Part shown: piece by piece, positions 25,382 to 37,111 of the stretch | How positions within the stretch are numbered: position 1 is the first letter of the stretch | Layout of the letters: each line of letters starts with the position of its first letter | Assembly: GCF_018691265.1 (NCBI RefSeq) | Contig: NW_024881324.1 | Span: forward strand, 8,063,730 to 8,127,729 | Direction of reading: 5' to 3' | Length of the DNA stretch: 64,000 nt | From: Tyto alba | Taxonomy: Eukaryota > Chordata > Aves > Strigiformes > Tytonidae | Notes under the pieces: generated by a model | What the model saw: only the letters and a program-made list of their open reading frames with translations | Told to the model about the DNA's origin: nothing | Databases searched by the model: none | Translations under genes and position numbers: made by a program

Positions 25382-26427
25382 CGTCGTGGTTTGAGCCTGG
25401 TCAGCAGCCAACCACCACTTCTCTTCGGGCAATAAGAAGGGACAGAGACCCAGGCTTGGGGTTACAGATAGGACTGGGATGGGAAAAAAATCACCCTTTA
25501 TGGTCATGAGCGAAAGGCAGACTCATTAGGGGAAGAAAAAAAGAACATACATTTATTACAGACATTAATACAACACTTAACAGAGCAGGACAGTGAGAAG
25601 CATTGCCACATCTTGAGAACACCTTCCCCCCCCCCCCCCCCCTTCTTCCCGGGCTCAGCTCTGCTCCCAATATCTCTACCTCCTCCCCCAGTGGTGCAGG
25701 GGCAGGGAATGGGGGGTGCAGTCAGTGCTGCCGCTTCTTCCATCTTCAGTGGGGGGAGCTGCTGGAACTTCTTCCCCATGCTCCATCGCGGTCCCCCTCT
25801 CACAGGAGACAGTCCTCCACAAACTTTCTCCGACATGAGCTCCTCCCACAGGCCCCAGCATTCCCCACACTGCTCCGTCGTGGGTCACCAACTTTCTCTA
25901 ACTGGATTCCCTCCCACGGCTGCAGCCCTTCCCGAGCTGCTCCGGCGTGGGACACCCCCACATGCTGCAATCCTCCCAGCACTGAATTACAGCAGCGGGG
26001 GCTACCTTTTCCCATGAGACCCCGGCCTTCTTCGGGTACAGCACCTTGATTATCCAGGAGGAAACCACCGGCCATAAATCAGTGTCTGCTCCACTGTAGA
26101 TCTCCATGGGTGGCAGGGGGGGCCGCCCTGCCATCTCACCACAAGATCCAGGGGGGTCTCTGCTCCGGCACACCTCCCCCCTCCTTTCTTCCTCCGTTCC
26201 TCCACTGACCTTGGTGTTCACGCAGCTGCAGCAAGTCCTCCTCACCAGTCCCACTGCCCATCACCACATCCCTTCTTAAATACGTTATCGCAGAGGCGCA
26301 GCTGATGGGCTCAGTTTTGGTGCAGGGGTGGAGCTGACTTGGAGCTGGGGGAGCTTCGAGAAGCTTCTCACAGGGGGCTGCCCCTATAGCCCCCTCCCCT
26401 GCCACCAAAATAACTCCACCCAGGACA
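25382..26427 (+). mobile_element. Solo LTR of an avian ERV-L-like endogenous retrovirus
   Basis: This 1046-bp element begins with CGTCGTGGTTTGAGCC, which I read as the usual TGTCGTGGTTT start with T changed to C, and ends in GGACA. It is bracketed by the exact 5-bp duplication cgatc. Its interior shows the hallmark of this bird LTR type: repeated GC-rich units built on TGCTCC-n-CG-TGGG, at about 25779, 25871, 25938, 26087 and 26161. Toward the 3' end come a TACGTTATCGCAGAGGCGC block and a GAGAAGCTTCTCACAG block. No internal gag/pol/env sequence and no second LTR are present, so it is a solo LTR left by recombination between the two LTRs. A C17 run lies at 25626-25642. The open frames here (up to 148 codons) are by-products of GC-rich LTR sequence. 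The family assignment is from memory of bird LTRs; a 5-bp duplication fits ERV-L. Confidence 0.88.
25626..25642. repeat. C17 homopolymer inside the LTR
   Basis: This is a run of 17 C within the solo LTR, probably a post-insertion expansion. Its length is prone to assembly error. Confidence 0.85.
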
Positions 26428-26432
26428 CGATC
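26428..26432. repeat. Target-site duplication, right copy (cgatc)
   Basis: This is an exact copy of the five bases at 25377-25381, marking the right end of the solo LTR insertion. Confidence 0.85.
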
Positions 26433-26698
26433 CAACAGGCAAACCACCATGTGCAAGCATAGGAAAATGCCATATTGCTAGAGTTTAAGTGTCTAAAATT
26501 GTAGTCAGAAAGGAGAAAAAAATAACATTTCAAACTAACAGGGAGATGCAGTATTTTTCACATCGAAAATTGCCTATAAGTCATTATTTTCCATTTGCAT
26601 TGAGACATAAAAATATTAGCTTCACTGAGAAACAATGATAGGGTAGTATGTTCAATAGAGCAGCTATGCTGTTGTAATTGGAAACAAATACTGGTAAA
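26433..26698. other. Short unique spacer between LTR and CR1
   Basis: This AT-rich sequence separates the two mobile elements. It contains one POU octamer (ATTTGCAT, 26593-26600) and nothing else I can name. Confidence 0.6.
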
Positions 26699-27252
26699 AA
26701 TCATAGTCACAGAATGGTTTGGGTTGGAAGGGACCTTACAGATCACCCAGTCCCACCCCCCCTGCCCTGGGCAGGGCCCCCTTCCCCCAGCCCAGGGGGC
26801 TCCCAGCCCCGTCCAACCTGGCCCTGAACCCTTCCAGGGAGGGGGCAGCCACAGCTGCTCTGGGCACCCTGGGCCAGCGCCTCACCCCGTGCACAAGGGA
26901 GAATTTCTTCCTTATATCTAACCTAAATCTATCCCCTTTCAGTTTAAAATCATTATGTCTCATTCTGTCACTACCCTCCCTGATCCAGAGACCCCCCCCC
27001 CCCCCCTTCCCTGTCCCCCCTTTAAGCCCTGGGAGGCCGTTGAAGGTCCCCCCGGAGCCTTCTCTTCTCCAGGCTGAACCCCCCCAACTCTCTCAGCCCG
27101 GCCCCCCAGGGGAGCTGCTCCAGCTGCCTCATCATCCTCATGGCCTCCTCTGGATCTGCTTGAGCAGCTCCGTGTCCTTCTGCTGTTGGGGGCCCCAGAG
27201 CTGGACACAGCACTGCAGGTGGGGTCTCACGAGAGCACTGTAGAGGGGGAGA
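26699..27252 (-). mobile_element. CR1 LINE, 5'-truncated 3' fragment
   Basis: Read on the plus strand, it opens with CATAGTCACAGAATGGTTT and GGGTTGGAAGGGACCTTA, the reverse complement of the 3' terminus of bird CR1 elements. This is followed by the C-rich block and the CTTCTCCAGGCTGAACCCC, CTGGACACAGCACTGCAGG and TGGGGTCTCACGAGAGC motifs that run back into the CR1 3' region. It breaks off near 27252 where unique AT-rich DNA resumes, so only about 550 bp at the 3' end remain, the usual 5'-truncated form. CR1 lacks a poly(A) tail and normally ends in an 8-bp microsatellite; here only about one degenerate unit remains. A C15 run at 26992-27006 is probably a later expansion. The plus-strand 174-codon frame at 26719-27243 is antisense to the element and not a gene. 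Confidence 0.93.
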
Positions 27253-30200
27253 AAATGGATCTAAAGAGGCTTTTGTTTCATTTGGCAAAACTTTGACTTC
27301 AACGAAATGGGATATTGCTGTGCCTTGCAATGGACAGGACTGGAGTTATAGTGTGAAAGTGTGGAGTGGGAGGGTGGATATGCCTGAAGGTAGTCTTCAC
27401 ACATTACATACTAACATTTTCCTTGTTTGTCCCCTTCTGTATTTAAAATACACTTTCAGCTATGAAATGTGATCATGACAAAACACTATCAATACTCTCA
27501 TGCTGTTTGTTCTAAATACAGAGCACAAAGGGACAAAATTTCAAGTGAAAGTAAATGATGATGATGACAGACTCGACAGCTAAATGCACAACAGCATCCT
27601 ACAAGGGCTTTGCTGTCTAGTCTTCCAGATCCAAGCGCTGTCAGCATACTTTAAACGTTAAGTTTCTCCACATAGTGTGTGGTTGCTATGATGGGGGTAT
27701 AGGAAACCACTCACCATGCCATCTGCATTGGTAACACATTTTATAGCACATGCCTTACGTTTAACTCTGCTCCGTATGGGCACAGATGTTACATAGGTAG
27801 CATATTGTAATCACAGATATGCAAATATACGTGTACATTATATTAATTTCATATCTATTTCTCCCAGTCTGTTGTATGGAGCTGGACATAGGTAAAACAC
27901 AAACCTGGGCTTGAAGAAAAAACATGTTTTTCTTACAGCTACATCCTTGCTCTTCACCTTAATGCAGCCTTGAAACTCGCAGGTCTGACAAAGAAAAACA
28001 AAATCTATTGTGTTTTAGTATCTGGCTACCAGCAGCCCACGTGCATTCAGGTTATGAGCTTCTCAGAGCCCACTGAAAGACAACTGTCCAGTTATTTCCA
28101 GCAGCTTTAGCGGGGGCTGGACACGAGGCTTGTACTTTGGACATGCCCAGAGTCCTGCTGTGATGGCAGCACTGTGCAGAGCGATTCCACAGTCCCCCTT
28201 TTTTGTGACGTTCTCTCCATAACAAACCCCGGTCTAGACAGGACTGGGCTAGAAATTCCCATCTTGCTGCTCCAGCCAGACAGCATTTCTGATCACCTTG
28301 ACTGTAATGCTAGGTTGAGACCTCCAAATAAATTAATTGGTGAGACTAAAGCTCTGCTGAGAGCTTGCTATGCTTCAGGCAGGCTCTGTCAGCTTCTGGG
28401 AAAAAAAAAAAAAGAAACAAAAAAAACAAACAAAAAAACCCTTGCTTTTCAGAAAAGTCTTCGTTTGTCAACAGAAAATAAAGTCTAAGCCTTTAACCAT
28501 GCCAAGCAGGGGATAGGGTGGAGGATGCTCAATAGGGTGTTGGAGAATTGCCTGCCTGCTTTTTGCTGATTCTGCTTGAATTTGGGAGGGGAGGAGAGAG
28601 ACAGGGAGGAAGAGGGCAAACATTTCACCCTGGATGGCAGGCAGGGCAGTGCACAGTCACGCTGCCTGAATAGGAGACCCAACCTGAGCAAAACAAAACC
28701 ACAACCAGACAGATTTTCCTCATTTAAAGGGGCTCAGCTTATTTTGTAACAAGAACTAGATTTTCTTGTAAAACCCAAGCACAGGTAGCTTTTCTCTCTG
28801 CTAGCCGATCCTGTTCCTTGTGTTGGTTAGGGAACTGCTGCCCTGCCTTTTTGCTCCATCTCTATGAGGCACAAGTGCATAGACCAGGCCAGGCCTGTTG
28901 TTTCAGCATCCCAAGGGGACTATTTCAGCTGCAAAGCCTCAACCAGAAGATGAAAGCTTGACCGATCGGATTTAACAAGTGGGAGCCCAAATTCTCCCTC
29001 CCTCTCCTCTCCCCTCCTTAATTTCTTTCTTTCTGGAGGCTTCCAGCAAGTATGGATTATTGGGGTAGGATTTTGGGAGGCACCTGACATACAATAACTT
29101 TTACAACACAAGCCTGGGCTGACGACCAGCACCCCCTTGCTGCCCAGGCTCCACAAACACTGCCGAATAAAAGCAAACCACTCGCGCCAATAAACGGTTT
29201 GATCTTTATGAGTTTTCAGAACCGTTCCCCATAAACCTAAGGGCTCTCTGGGACTAAGGGAGAGCTTGGTTGCGTGAGGTTGAGAAGTCAGCCAGGGCTG
29301 GAGGACACTCAGGACCTCGCGGGGTCGGACCGTTCCCACCCCGGGCGCAGCTGAGCTGGGTGCTTTGCCACAGACCCCGACAGTGCCACCATCTCACCCA
29401 CAACATCCATCACGGGCGGTGGCAGGGGCCCAGCTGACCACAGCAGTGCTAGGTTGTATCTGGAAATAAGCCAGATCTCAGGGTTCATTATCCTTTGCAA
29501 ATTGCAGGGTGGGGGTGAGGGGAAAAAAAAAAAAAGAACAGGAGCCTTGACCACTTTAACATCAGCAGGGCAGTATTTAATTTTCAATCGAGTACCTAAA
29601 GCAGACTTCAAAGGGCATTTAAGCTGACAGTTTTATTTTCTCAGGGAGTAGGAGGAAAGATGAATAAGCAAAGAGTCAGATCTTTCTCAAAATAATAGCA
29701 GCCTTGACATATCTAAATTAGTTTGTAAAAGAAAATTCAGGGGCAGTTGATCTTATTAATTAGAGATGCACCAGGACTGTAATAGCCAGTTACTCAAAGG
29801 CAGCCTGGAGCTACTAAAATAAAATAAAACAAATCTTTCTTCTTCTCCAGTGAATTCAGAACATACTCCCCTCCCTCTCCCCTTTCCCTACTTTAAGTAA
29901 AAGTCATAACAAATACCTTCAGTTTGGAGGGGGAAGGGAAGAAATGTCTATTAAAAACATGTCATGAGTTCCTCCTCCCACCTTACATGTTTCATTGCGC
30001 TTATGATGGATTGCACTGTCGTACATGTAATAGGTTTTGTTACAAATGAGTGAGAAAACAAGTATCTCCACATTTAAAAAAGCATTACTTAAACACTATT
30101 AAAATCCTTTGATGTTGTTTTTTTCTTTCTTTTTTTTTTTCTTTTTTTTTTTTTTAATTTTCAGAGGAAATAAGCAGTATTCTTTCTGACTAGGCTTGCA

Positions 30201-33200
30201 GATGTTGCTTCTCCACAGCAATAATCTTTCCCCACGGTACTGAGCCACCTCTGTGCGGAGCACTCTGTGTGCTCGGGAGAGGAGCCTCTGCCTCGGAGAA
30301 CTCGGAACCCAAATAGGTGGGAGAAGAAACCCAAGGGGCAGGAGAAGAAAACCGCGGTGCTGCGCCTCAGGTCACCCGAGGTCACACAGGACATCACTGC
30401 CCACACACGGGGTCATGGCAGTTTTACATTTATGGGGTAGACAGGCACAAGCACAGCTCTGCCAAAGGGAGCTGCGCTGGGTTTGGGCTGAGCTGGGGCT
30501 GCAGGGTCGCGGCACCCACACGGGATTGAAAAGGATGTGTCATGACTGCATAGCATCTCTGATACACGTTCCCAGGGTTTTGAAAGACACTGTCTCCTTT
30601 TTTGTTTGAAACTTGTATTCAGAGAAGAAAATGCTCCATTTCTCCCCAGAGTGAAAATCTTCAGGGAAGTAAAAGGACTAGAATAGAATATAAACTTGTT
30701 TGTCCTTTCCTGCCTTAACTCATGATGGATGAATGGTAATGGGTAGACAAATAAAACTGTCTGTGGTCTTGGTTGGGCTTAGATAACCATGCAATCCTTG
30801 CTTTTGGAGCTCAAGGAGAAGACAGTGTGAACGGAGAAGTTGGGTCTCTCTCTTTTCATAAAAGCCAGGCAGCTGGCATTAAAGTTTCCTCTCCCCAGGC
30901 TGTCTATGTCAGGGAGATCAAAACTAAACAGAGAGGGCAAAGAACAGTTCCTTCCAAAACAGAGATGCCTATTTCAGAGAGGGACCCTTGGCATGGCTGT
31001 GCAGGCAACAGTCTAACTGGAACAGGGAAGAGTCAGCAGTATGTTGAGCTTGTGTAGCTCATTTACTAAAATATTTAGGACTAGAACTATAATTAAAATT
31101 ATCATTCCTAGTGAAGGGGGGAAAACATCTTTGTTCTTTTCATCTCTTTCTTCTTTAATTGAATTACAGCTGATTTTTTTTCCCTTCATTAGCTGAAAGA
31201 CTTCCAAACTGCTCTGATTTGCAACAGCCAGGAACTGCAGGCCTGACCCTGAAGAAAATGAGAACGGGAACTTGGGAGTAAAGGGGAATAAAGCTCATTC
31301 CATGTCCTGCCCTTAAAGCCTCCCTGTTACTCTGGAAACATCTCCTTATCCCAGGGGGGTGGGTGGAAATTTTGGGATCCCCTTAGGAAAACAGTGCACT
31401 ACATTTCCCAACTGATGTGGTATCTTCAGTGAATTTTGAACAACATTTTTAAGCAATGCTTGTTAAGGCTACAGGACCTGAGAATACAGACTTCAGATAA
31501 ACCACCAAGAGGACTGTGCAAAAGAGAGCTCACTGGCTATGAAGGCATCTGAGACTACTAAAGGAAGAAATAAAATGGCCAACCCACCATCCTACAAAAA
31601 GAAAAGCTGTTTTTTCCTGTGAACCTTAGCCAATGCTTTCACAGCAGCTGAGGAGCTCCTTTGAAACCTAGCACAGATTTCTCCCTTAATGCTGGAGTCA
31701 AAAGGCAAACCAGAGCTGATCAGGCTGCAAGGGACAGTGCTTACATGCTCCTCCTTACATGCTACCAGTGTATATTGATGTGACCATAGTTAAAGAGAGA
31801 TAATTTGTCAAGAACCTGCAAAAATCCTTAACGTAAGTTAATTATTACAGAGCATTATCGAGTTTTGGGGTAGCAAGCATCACATAAACTAGGCTAACAG
31901 AATTGCACTGGTACAGGAAGCACAAACAAAGCATTTCCCGAGTTGCTGAGGTGCTGAAGGAGTTGCAGTCCTGTTCAGCTGGACTCTGGCTCACTGTCAC
32001 CTCAACATTTCATCAGGAGTTGCCCAGAATGAACAAGAACAAACAGCTCTTAGCACTCATGGCTCAAGTCATACATCTTCACAAGACCACTGGTAGTCTT
32101 GAAATTTCTAACCCTCGTTCTTGCAGAATTAAACTTGACTCATGCAAACCTGAAAAGTTCAAAGTGCAGGTTTTGGTTGGTTTGTTTGTTCATTTGTTTG
32201 TTTGTTTGCATAGTAGAACTCAAACTTTAATACCAGCCTGTTACTTATTTTCTAAACAAGAATTTATGAATTTTAAGCAAATGCATGGGGTTGTAAGGAG
32301 GTTTTTTGACATGATTTTTTAATGCTGATATTGGTAAAACCGATCTGGATAGAATATTAAACAGGAGAAAAGAGTGATTGTTGCTGAAGCATATTTTCAC
32401 AATGACTGATACTATATCTGTCCAGCTGTGAAAACGTGGGACTGTATATACATATACATACACATATATAAAAATAAATAAATATGTATTAAAAAAATAA
32501 ACCAAATGATTAAATGGATTGAAATTGTCAGAGATGGTTGGAATACAAAACCTATTAAAAGCATGAAGGTTTTATATATTTTATCTGATGTTGGACACTG
32601 TAATCATAAAAACCGTTCACTCTCTATGGAAAGCTCAGACAAGTTTCAGAGAAGCAATAAGATAAAAGGCAAACTTTTCTGCACGGCCACATTGCTTTTC
32701 TTGGATTTCATTCAAATGTAAAATGAAAACAAATTCCCATACCCAGGAAGCTGTGGCAAACTGTGGATGTCAGCTCTGAGTCCATCCCTGTGTGTTTTCA
32801 ATAGAAGCCTCCGTCCAGGAAACTCTCAGCACGTGCTCGAGCCCCTTTCTAAATGTTTTCTTGCAATAGAGATGTGGACTTTTGAGGGTAGAAACCCTGA
32901 GACTAAAGAAGGACAAAAGGCTGTGAAAAAGTAACAGCAAACATCATCTTCCTTGAATGGTGCTTTACCACAAAAGGGAAAAAATACAAATCCCCACACG
33001 TACACCCTTATTGTTGCATGTAAGTGTAATTTGTGGGTCAAAGATAAATAGACTTGTGGAAATTACTCTAGAAGTTGTTGCCTCAGAGAACAAACTGAAG
33101 GATAAAAAGATGATCACCATTTGTTATAAAGAGGTGTTTATTATCAATGTCTCTTCCACAATGTACTGAGGTTTTTCAGAGGATCATCCTTTTACACCAA

Positions 33201-33565
33201 AGGTGGACCAGCCATGGTGAGGCGTGCCCTGCGACCCTTTGCAGCCACCCTGGCAGCAGCGGTGGTGATGGACACCCCACATCCCAGGAGGCAATTAGAG
33301 ACTCTCCCCATTGCACGGTGCCACTGTCCAGCACCCACTAACACACAGGAACTGACCTTCTCACTTACTCGAGGTGGTTCCCATCCCTTTGTGTCCAAAA
33401 TTCGTATATATCTTATTATCCCACGAGACTCACACTCACACATTGGCCCCGACCAGGACGATGGAGGGTGATGCCACCCTTGGGATGCTCAGGTTGAAGC
33501 ACCTGTGCAGCGGGACCTGGGGGTATGAGCATCCTTCCCAGCCTTGGAGCAGGACAGGGCTCCCT
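27253..33565. other. Unique non-coding DNA, no gene seen
   Basis: The block has AT-rich and mixed composition. Low-complexity tracts lie at 28400-28438 (A-rich), 29522-29535 (A-rich), 30118-30155 (T/C) and 32168-32208 (TTTG)n. An AT-rich TATA/CATA stretch lies at 32445-32502. A moderately GC-rich segment at 30235-30520 has several CpGs. The open frame 31903-32322 (139 codons) runs into the TTTG tract, giving a hydrophobic LVGLFVHLFVCL stretch, and is not credible. One octamer lies at 27819-27826. Confidence 0.6.
30118..30155. repeat. T/C-rich homopolymer tract
   Basis: T runs of 10 or more are broken by single C residues. There is no associated element. Confidence 0.85.
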
Positions 33566-33761
33566 CCCCTTCCCCTTCCCCTTCCCCTTCCCCTTCCCCT
33601 TCCCCTTCCCCTTCCCCTTCCCCTTCCCCTTCCCCTTCCCCTTCCCCTTCCCCTTCCCCTTCCCCTTCCCCTTCCCCTTCCCCTTCCCCTTCCCCTTCCC
33701 CTTCCCCTTCCCCTTCCCCTTCCCCTTCCCCTTCCCCTTCCCTTTCCCCTTCCCCTTCCCC
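33566..33761. repeat. (CCCCTT)n hexanucleotide array, about 33 copies
   Basis: Roughly 196 bp of CCCCTT units is perfect except for a C-to-T change at 33743. The minus strand reads (GGGGAA)n, four-G runs with two-base spacers, an optimal pattern for stacked G-quadruplexes. The tract is also an uninterrupted polypurine/polypyrimidine mirror repeat that can form triplex H-DNA. With no stop codon in any frame, it yields artificial dipeptide open frames on both strands (Pro-Leu, Pro-Phe, Pro-Ser; Gly-Lys antisense), which should not be called as genes. It is not the vertebrate telomere repeat. The near-perfect purity implies recent expansion and likely length polymorphism. Confidence 0.97.
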
Positions 33762-33894
33762 AGCAGGACGTGGCTATAGCCCAGCAAGCTGGGCCTCAGG
33801 GGCTGGAAATAAACACGCTCCCTAAAGTTTGGGGCTAAGGGATGCCCTCCACAAGCTGAAGGGGATCTGGCGTGTCTCCCTGGTGATGGAGGCG

Positions 33895-33908
33895 GTTGCC
33901 ATGGTAAC
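33895..33908. promoter_or_regulatory. Perfect RFX X-box palindrome
   Basis: The 14-mer GTTGCCATGGTAAC fits the full two-half-site RFX consensus (GTTRCCATGGYAAC type). RFX factors bind such X-boxes in promoters and enhancers of ciliary genes and others. It lies 133 bp downstream of the hexanucleotide array and about 290 bp upstream of a CpG-rich patch, in unique sequence. A site this long is not expected by chance in 64 kb. Which gene it serves is not visible here. Confidence 0.6.
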
Positions 33909-34189
33909 TTCAGGACTGCACACATCAACAGATTTTAACATGTTGGCAGTTTGGGAAGTGACTGTTTAGGCATTCCAATTAGGCCGGATATTTACACGTT
34001 TAAAGGTATCAAACGCTTAAAATAAAAATAAAAAAACCCCAGGAAGATCTATCCAAGAGAGCCTAAGCAGTGCCAAATTAGCAAACAAACCCTATATATA
34101 GCCTTCACAGAGGCACATTGGAAAAACAACGTCTAAACACAAGGAGGAAAGAGGAGCAAAGAAGGAAAACGAAACTCCCCTTGAAAACA

Positions 34190-34345
34190 AACAAGCCACC
34201 GCCCGTGGCTCGGCAGCGGGTGACACCGCTCTGCCCGGTCCTCTGCCACGGCCCCAGCCCCGACCCCGGTGCAGGGAGGCAGCCACAGCCAAGGCTACCC
34301 TGTGCACCTCCTCCGAATCCCTGGGGGAACCCCCGGGACCCCACC
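34190..34345. promoter_or_regulatory. Short CpG-rich patch
   Basis: At least nine CpG fall within the first 90 bp (34199-34270), with CCGCCCGTGG and several CCGG sites, in otherwise CpG-poor DNA. It is too short for a classical CpG island. Together with the upstream X-box it could be a weak promoter or enhancer. Confidence 0.3.
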
Positions 34346-36858
34346 CAGCTCTGACTGCAACCAGCCTTTGCCTGTGAAGCACCACTGGTTCAGCGTGCGC
34401 CCTGTCCCTCTGCTCGGTACTGGTCTCTGCTGTCACCCCGTTTTCAGCGTGCCACAGGCGTCATGGTCGACTGTATGTGCGTGAGCAGATAGGAAGAAGA
34501 TGGAGGTGGTGACAGAGAGACTGGAGGCATTAAATATGGGGCTTTATCTCCTGGGATGGCAACGTGAATCTGTGGGGTACATGCTCTAAGCAGAGCCTTC
34601 AGCTGAGATCAGCTTTGACCAATATCAATGCTGACTTTTAAATCGCCATTTTAAGTGTCAGGCTTAGCCACTCCTGGGAGCATATAAAGCAGTTCACACC
34701 TCTCAGACCTTTTGCTGCACAGAATAATCAGGTCTACACCTAATTTAGGTTTCCAAGGTGTTTGTTTACTACTAGCCAAAGCTGGAGATGCGGAGACAGA
34801 CCCCCAAATTATAAAGTGATATTCATTTAAAAGGACCCATGCAAGATTTGATTCTGGAGCACCGTCACGTTTCAAAAGGGTGCACGCTCCATGCCCGCAG
34901 AGTGTGACAGCCCTCCTGCTGTAATTAGAGGGATGACTGTGTACACTGTTGCTGAGGAAGAGGAAACTGCCTCCAGATCAAGGAAATCTGGAATAATTTA
35001 ATTACACTGGGTTAGCATCTCCATGCAGGTAAGGGATAGGAAAGATCCATGCCTACAGACATCAGCTTCACATTTGTGATTGTTTTTCTCACAGCCTTGT
35101 CCATGTGCCAGTCCTCATTCTGGCAGAGCCCCCTCTTGCCCTGACCCACTGGCATTTCCCACAAACCCGCCATGTCCTTCTCCCCAGACCTTCTCCTCTT
35201 CCCCGCTCACCACTGCAAATTCACAGTATTTATTCATGTCTTCCTCCCCATTTTTGTCAAGTCCATCCTGTGGACACTCCCTTCTAGGTGACCCTAGCAC
35301 ATCCCTCCCCAAAAGCCACCCACACACCCTCCCATCTCTTAATGTCAGTGATCTCCTCAGCGAGATCACTCCACTACTTTGGCTTGACTGGATGGTGTGC
35401 AGTGCCAGGTGCTTCTTCACTTCATTTCTTGACCCACCTCTCAAACTCTCCCTTCCTCCTGCTTGCCTTTTCCTTGCCATTCAGCATCTCATTCCAGCTT
35501 CCCTGGAGAAAAGTGGTGAAAATAGAATGGCTTTTCAACCATCTGACCTTCCCTTCTACCACCTCCTCTACAAATTCTTGTCCTTCTAAAACACAGGTGT
35601 GTTTCATCCTCCCTTCTAGACATCTTCTCACCATTTCCTGGTTCTTTCCTCTCCTTGCAGAAAGATGTCCAGTAACTCCACCTTAGGAAGCACCTTGACT
35701 TTTGACTTCTCCTGCCTCTTTGAGTAGGATCCCTCTCTCCACCACTCCCCACTCCAAATACAGTCATCTATTCATCCAGCCAACCACTGTTTGCAGCTGT
35801 TTTCCTCTATTTGCATTTTGGACACTCTCCTGCCTCGAACTCAAGAGAAACCTTTCTTACCAGAGTTTCAAACTACTTTTTTTGGCCCAAGGTCAAGCTC
35901 CAGCTTGAGCTTCCTTGACCCATAAGCCATCCATAAACCACATGATCAAGAGCAATTCGCAGGTTGGTATCTCTTGTCTCAGTCTGTCACCCTTAGAACC
36001 ATAGCCACCCTGCCCCTCACAACTCTCTTAGCTATCATTTCAAACTCAACTGATTAAAAAAAAAAAAAAAATTATTAATTCTTTTGATAGCTTATTTTTG
36101 TTCACTGTAGTTATTGCCATGTTAGCCTCTGCTCAGACCTGTATGCGGCTATCTGGGCACTGTGTTCAGCATATATACCTCTATAGTCTTGTTTCCTGCC
36201 TACAGCCAAGTCATGTACATTGTCTCTGCATGATATCTCTGTTTCATGCCATGCTGCTACAATTCTTCTTCTGCATCTGCTTCACTGCAGCAACTTTTTA
36301 TCTGGCCTCCTCACTCTTATTCACCCAGGGTGTTCCTAGAGAGTTGATGATCCTTGTCCATTATTTTAATCCCATCCTTTTTTCCTCCACTGTTTTCCAT
36401 TTTTTTATTGCACAGAATACGGGCTGGCTGCATTCAAGCTGACCATCCTTGTACTAATGTCTCATGCTCAGTATCAAAAGACTGTAAATTTTCAAACCAG
36501 CAGTGCCTTCTCCAATAAAAAATCCACACTGACATCTCATCAGCCCCCTTCTAATCTTTAAAACTCTTCCTTATCACGACATTTAGGCAAAGCCCAGTAA
36601 CTGTTAGACAACAGTTGACATCTCTGCCTACCATGCTGATCGATACCATGCAAAGGTTTGTGCGGGCTCCAGCGTCTGCAGGCATCTGCCTCATCTTGTG
36701 CTCACACAGTGAGCTTCTCAGGACTGTGGCAATTTTTTGCCTGCACTCAGACTGACCTTGGCTACTTGTGCTTGTCACCTCTAGGTATTTACATTGTGAT
36801 AGCTGCCTCAAATTAACCACATCAATATAAAAACACAAGGCTTGCCCTTAATATTGGC
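34346..36858. other. Non-coding DNA including a pyrimidine-skewed stretch, no gene seen
   Basis: From about 35080 to 36055 the plus strand is roughly 60-70% pyrimidine, and the stretch ends in A16 at 36056-36071. Its open frames (169 codons at 35080-35589, 132 codons at 35288-35686, 121 codons antisense) follow from the skew and match nothing I know. No AATAAA precedes the A run, and I found no flanking duplication, so a retrocopy is not supported. An octamer lies at 35809-35816. Confidence 0.5.
36056..36071. repeat. A16 homopolymer
   Basis: This A run closes the pyrimidine-skewed stretch. See the finding on a possible retrocopy. Confidence 0.9.
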
Positions 36859-37111
36859 ATAATGTGTCTAATTGGCATGAAAATAATTTCATTAGATTTG
36901 TATAGAAAAGGGGATGTAAAATCAAAATAGTCAGTATTGTTATCAAATATCTATAAACAGAATAAATTATTCATTAATGCCTTTGTACTCTAAAAAAAGA
37001 TCTCTCTTTCTTTCCACATACCTGTCCTGCTTAATTAACTACCATATCAATAAGCCAATGAAATTACGGAAAGTTGCATTTACATAATCAAATCTATTTA
37101 AAATCAATCTA

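Noticed and set aside
25603..26254. Overlapping frames of 118-148 codons
   Set aside because: They lie inside the solo LTR. GC-rich repeat units explain the lack of stops.
26719..27243. 174-codon plus-strand frame
   Set aside because: It is antisense to the CR1 3' fragment.
33374..33928. Several open frames of 84-170 codons with dipeptide repeats on both strands
   Set aside because: They are artefacts of the CCCCTT array, which lacks stop codons in every frame.
35080..35686. 169- and 132-codon plus-strand frames
   Set aside because: Ser/Pro/Leu-rich translation follows directly from the C/T skew. There is no homology I recognise.
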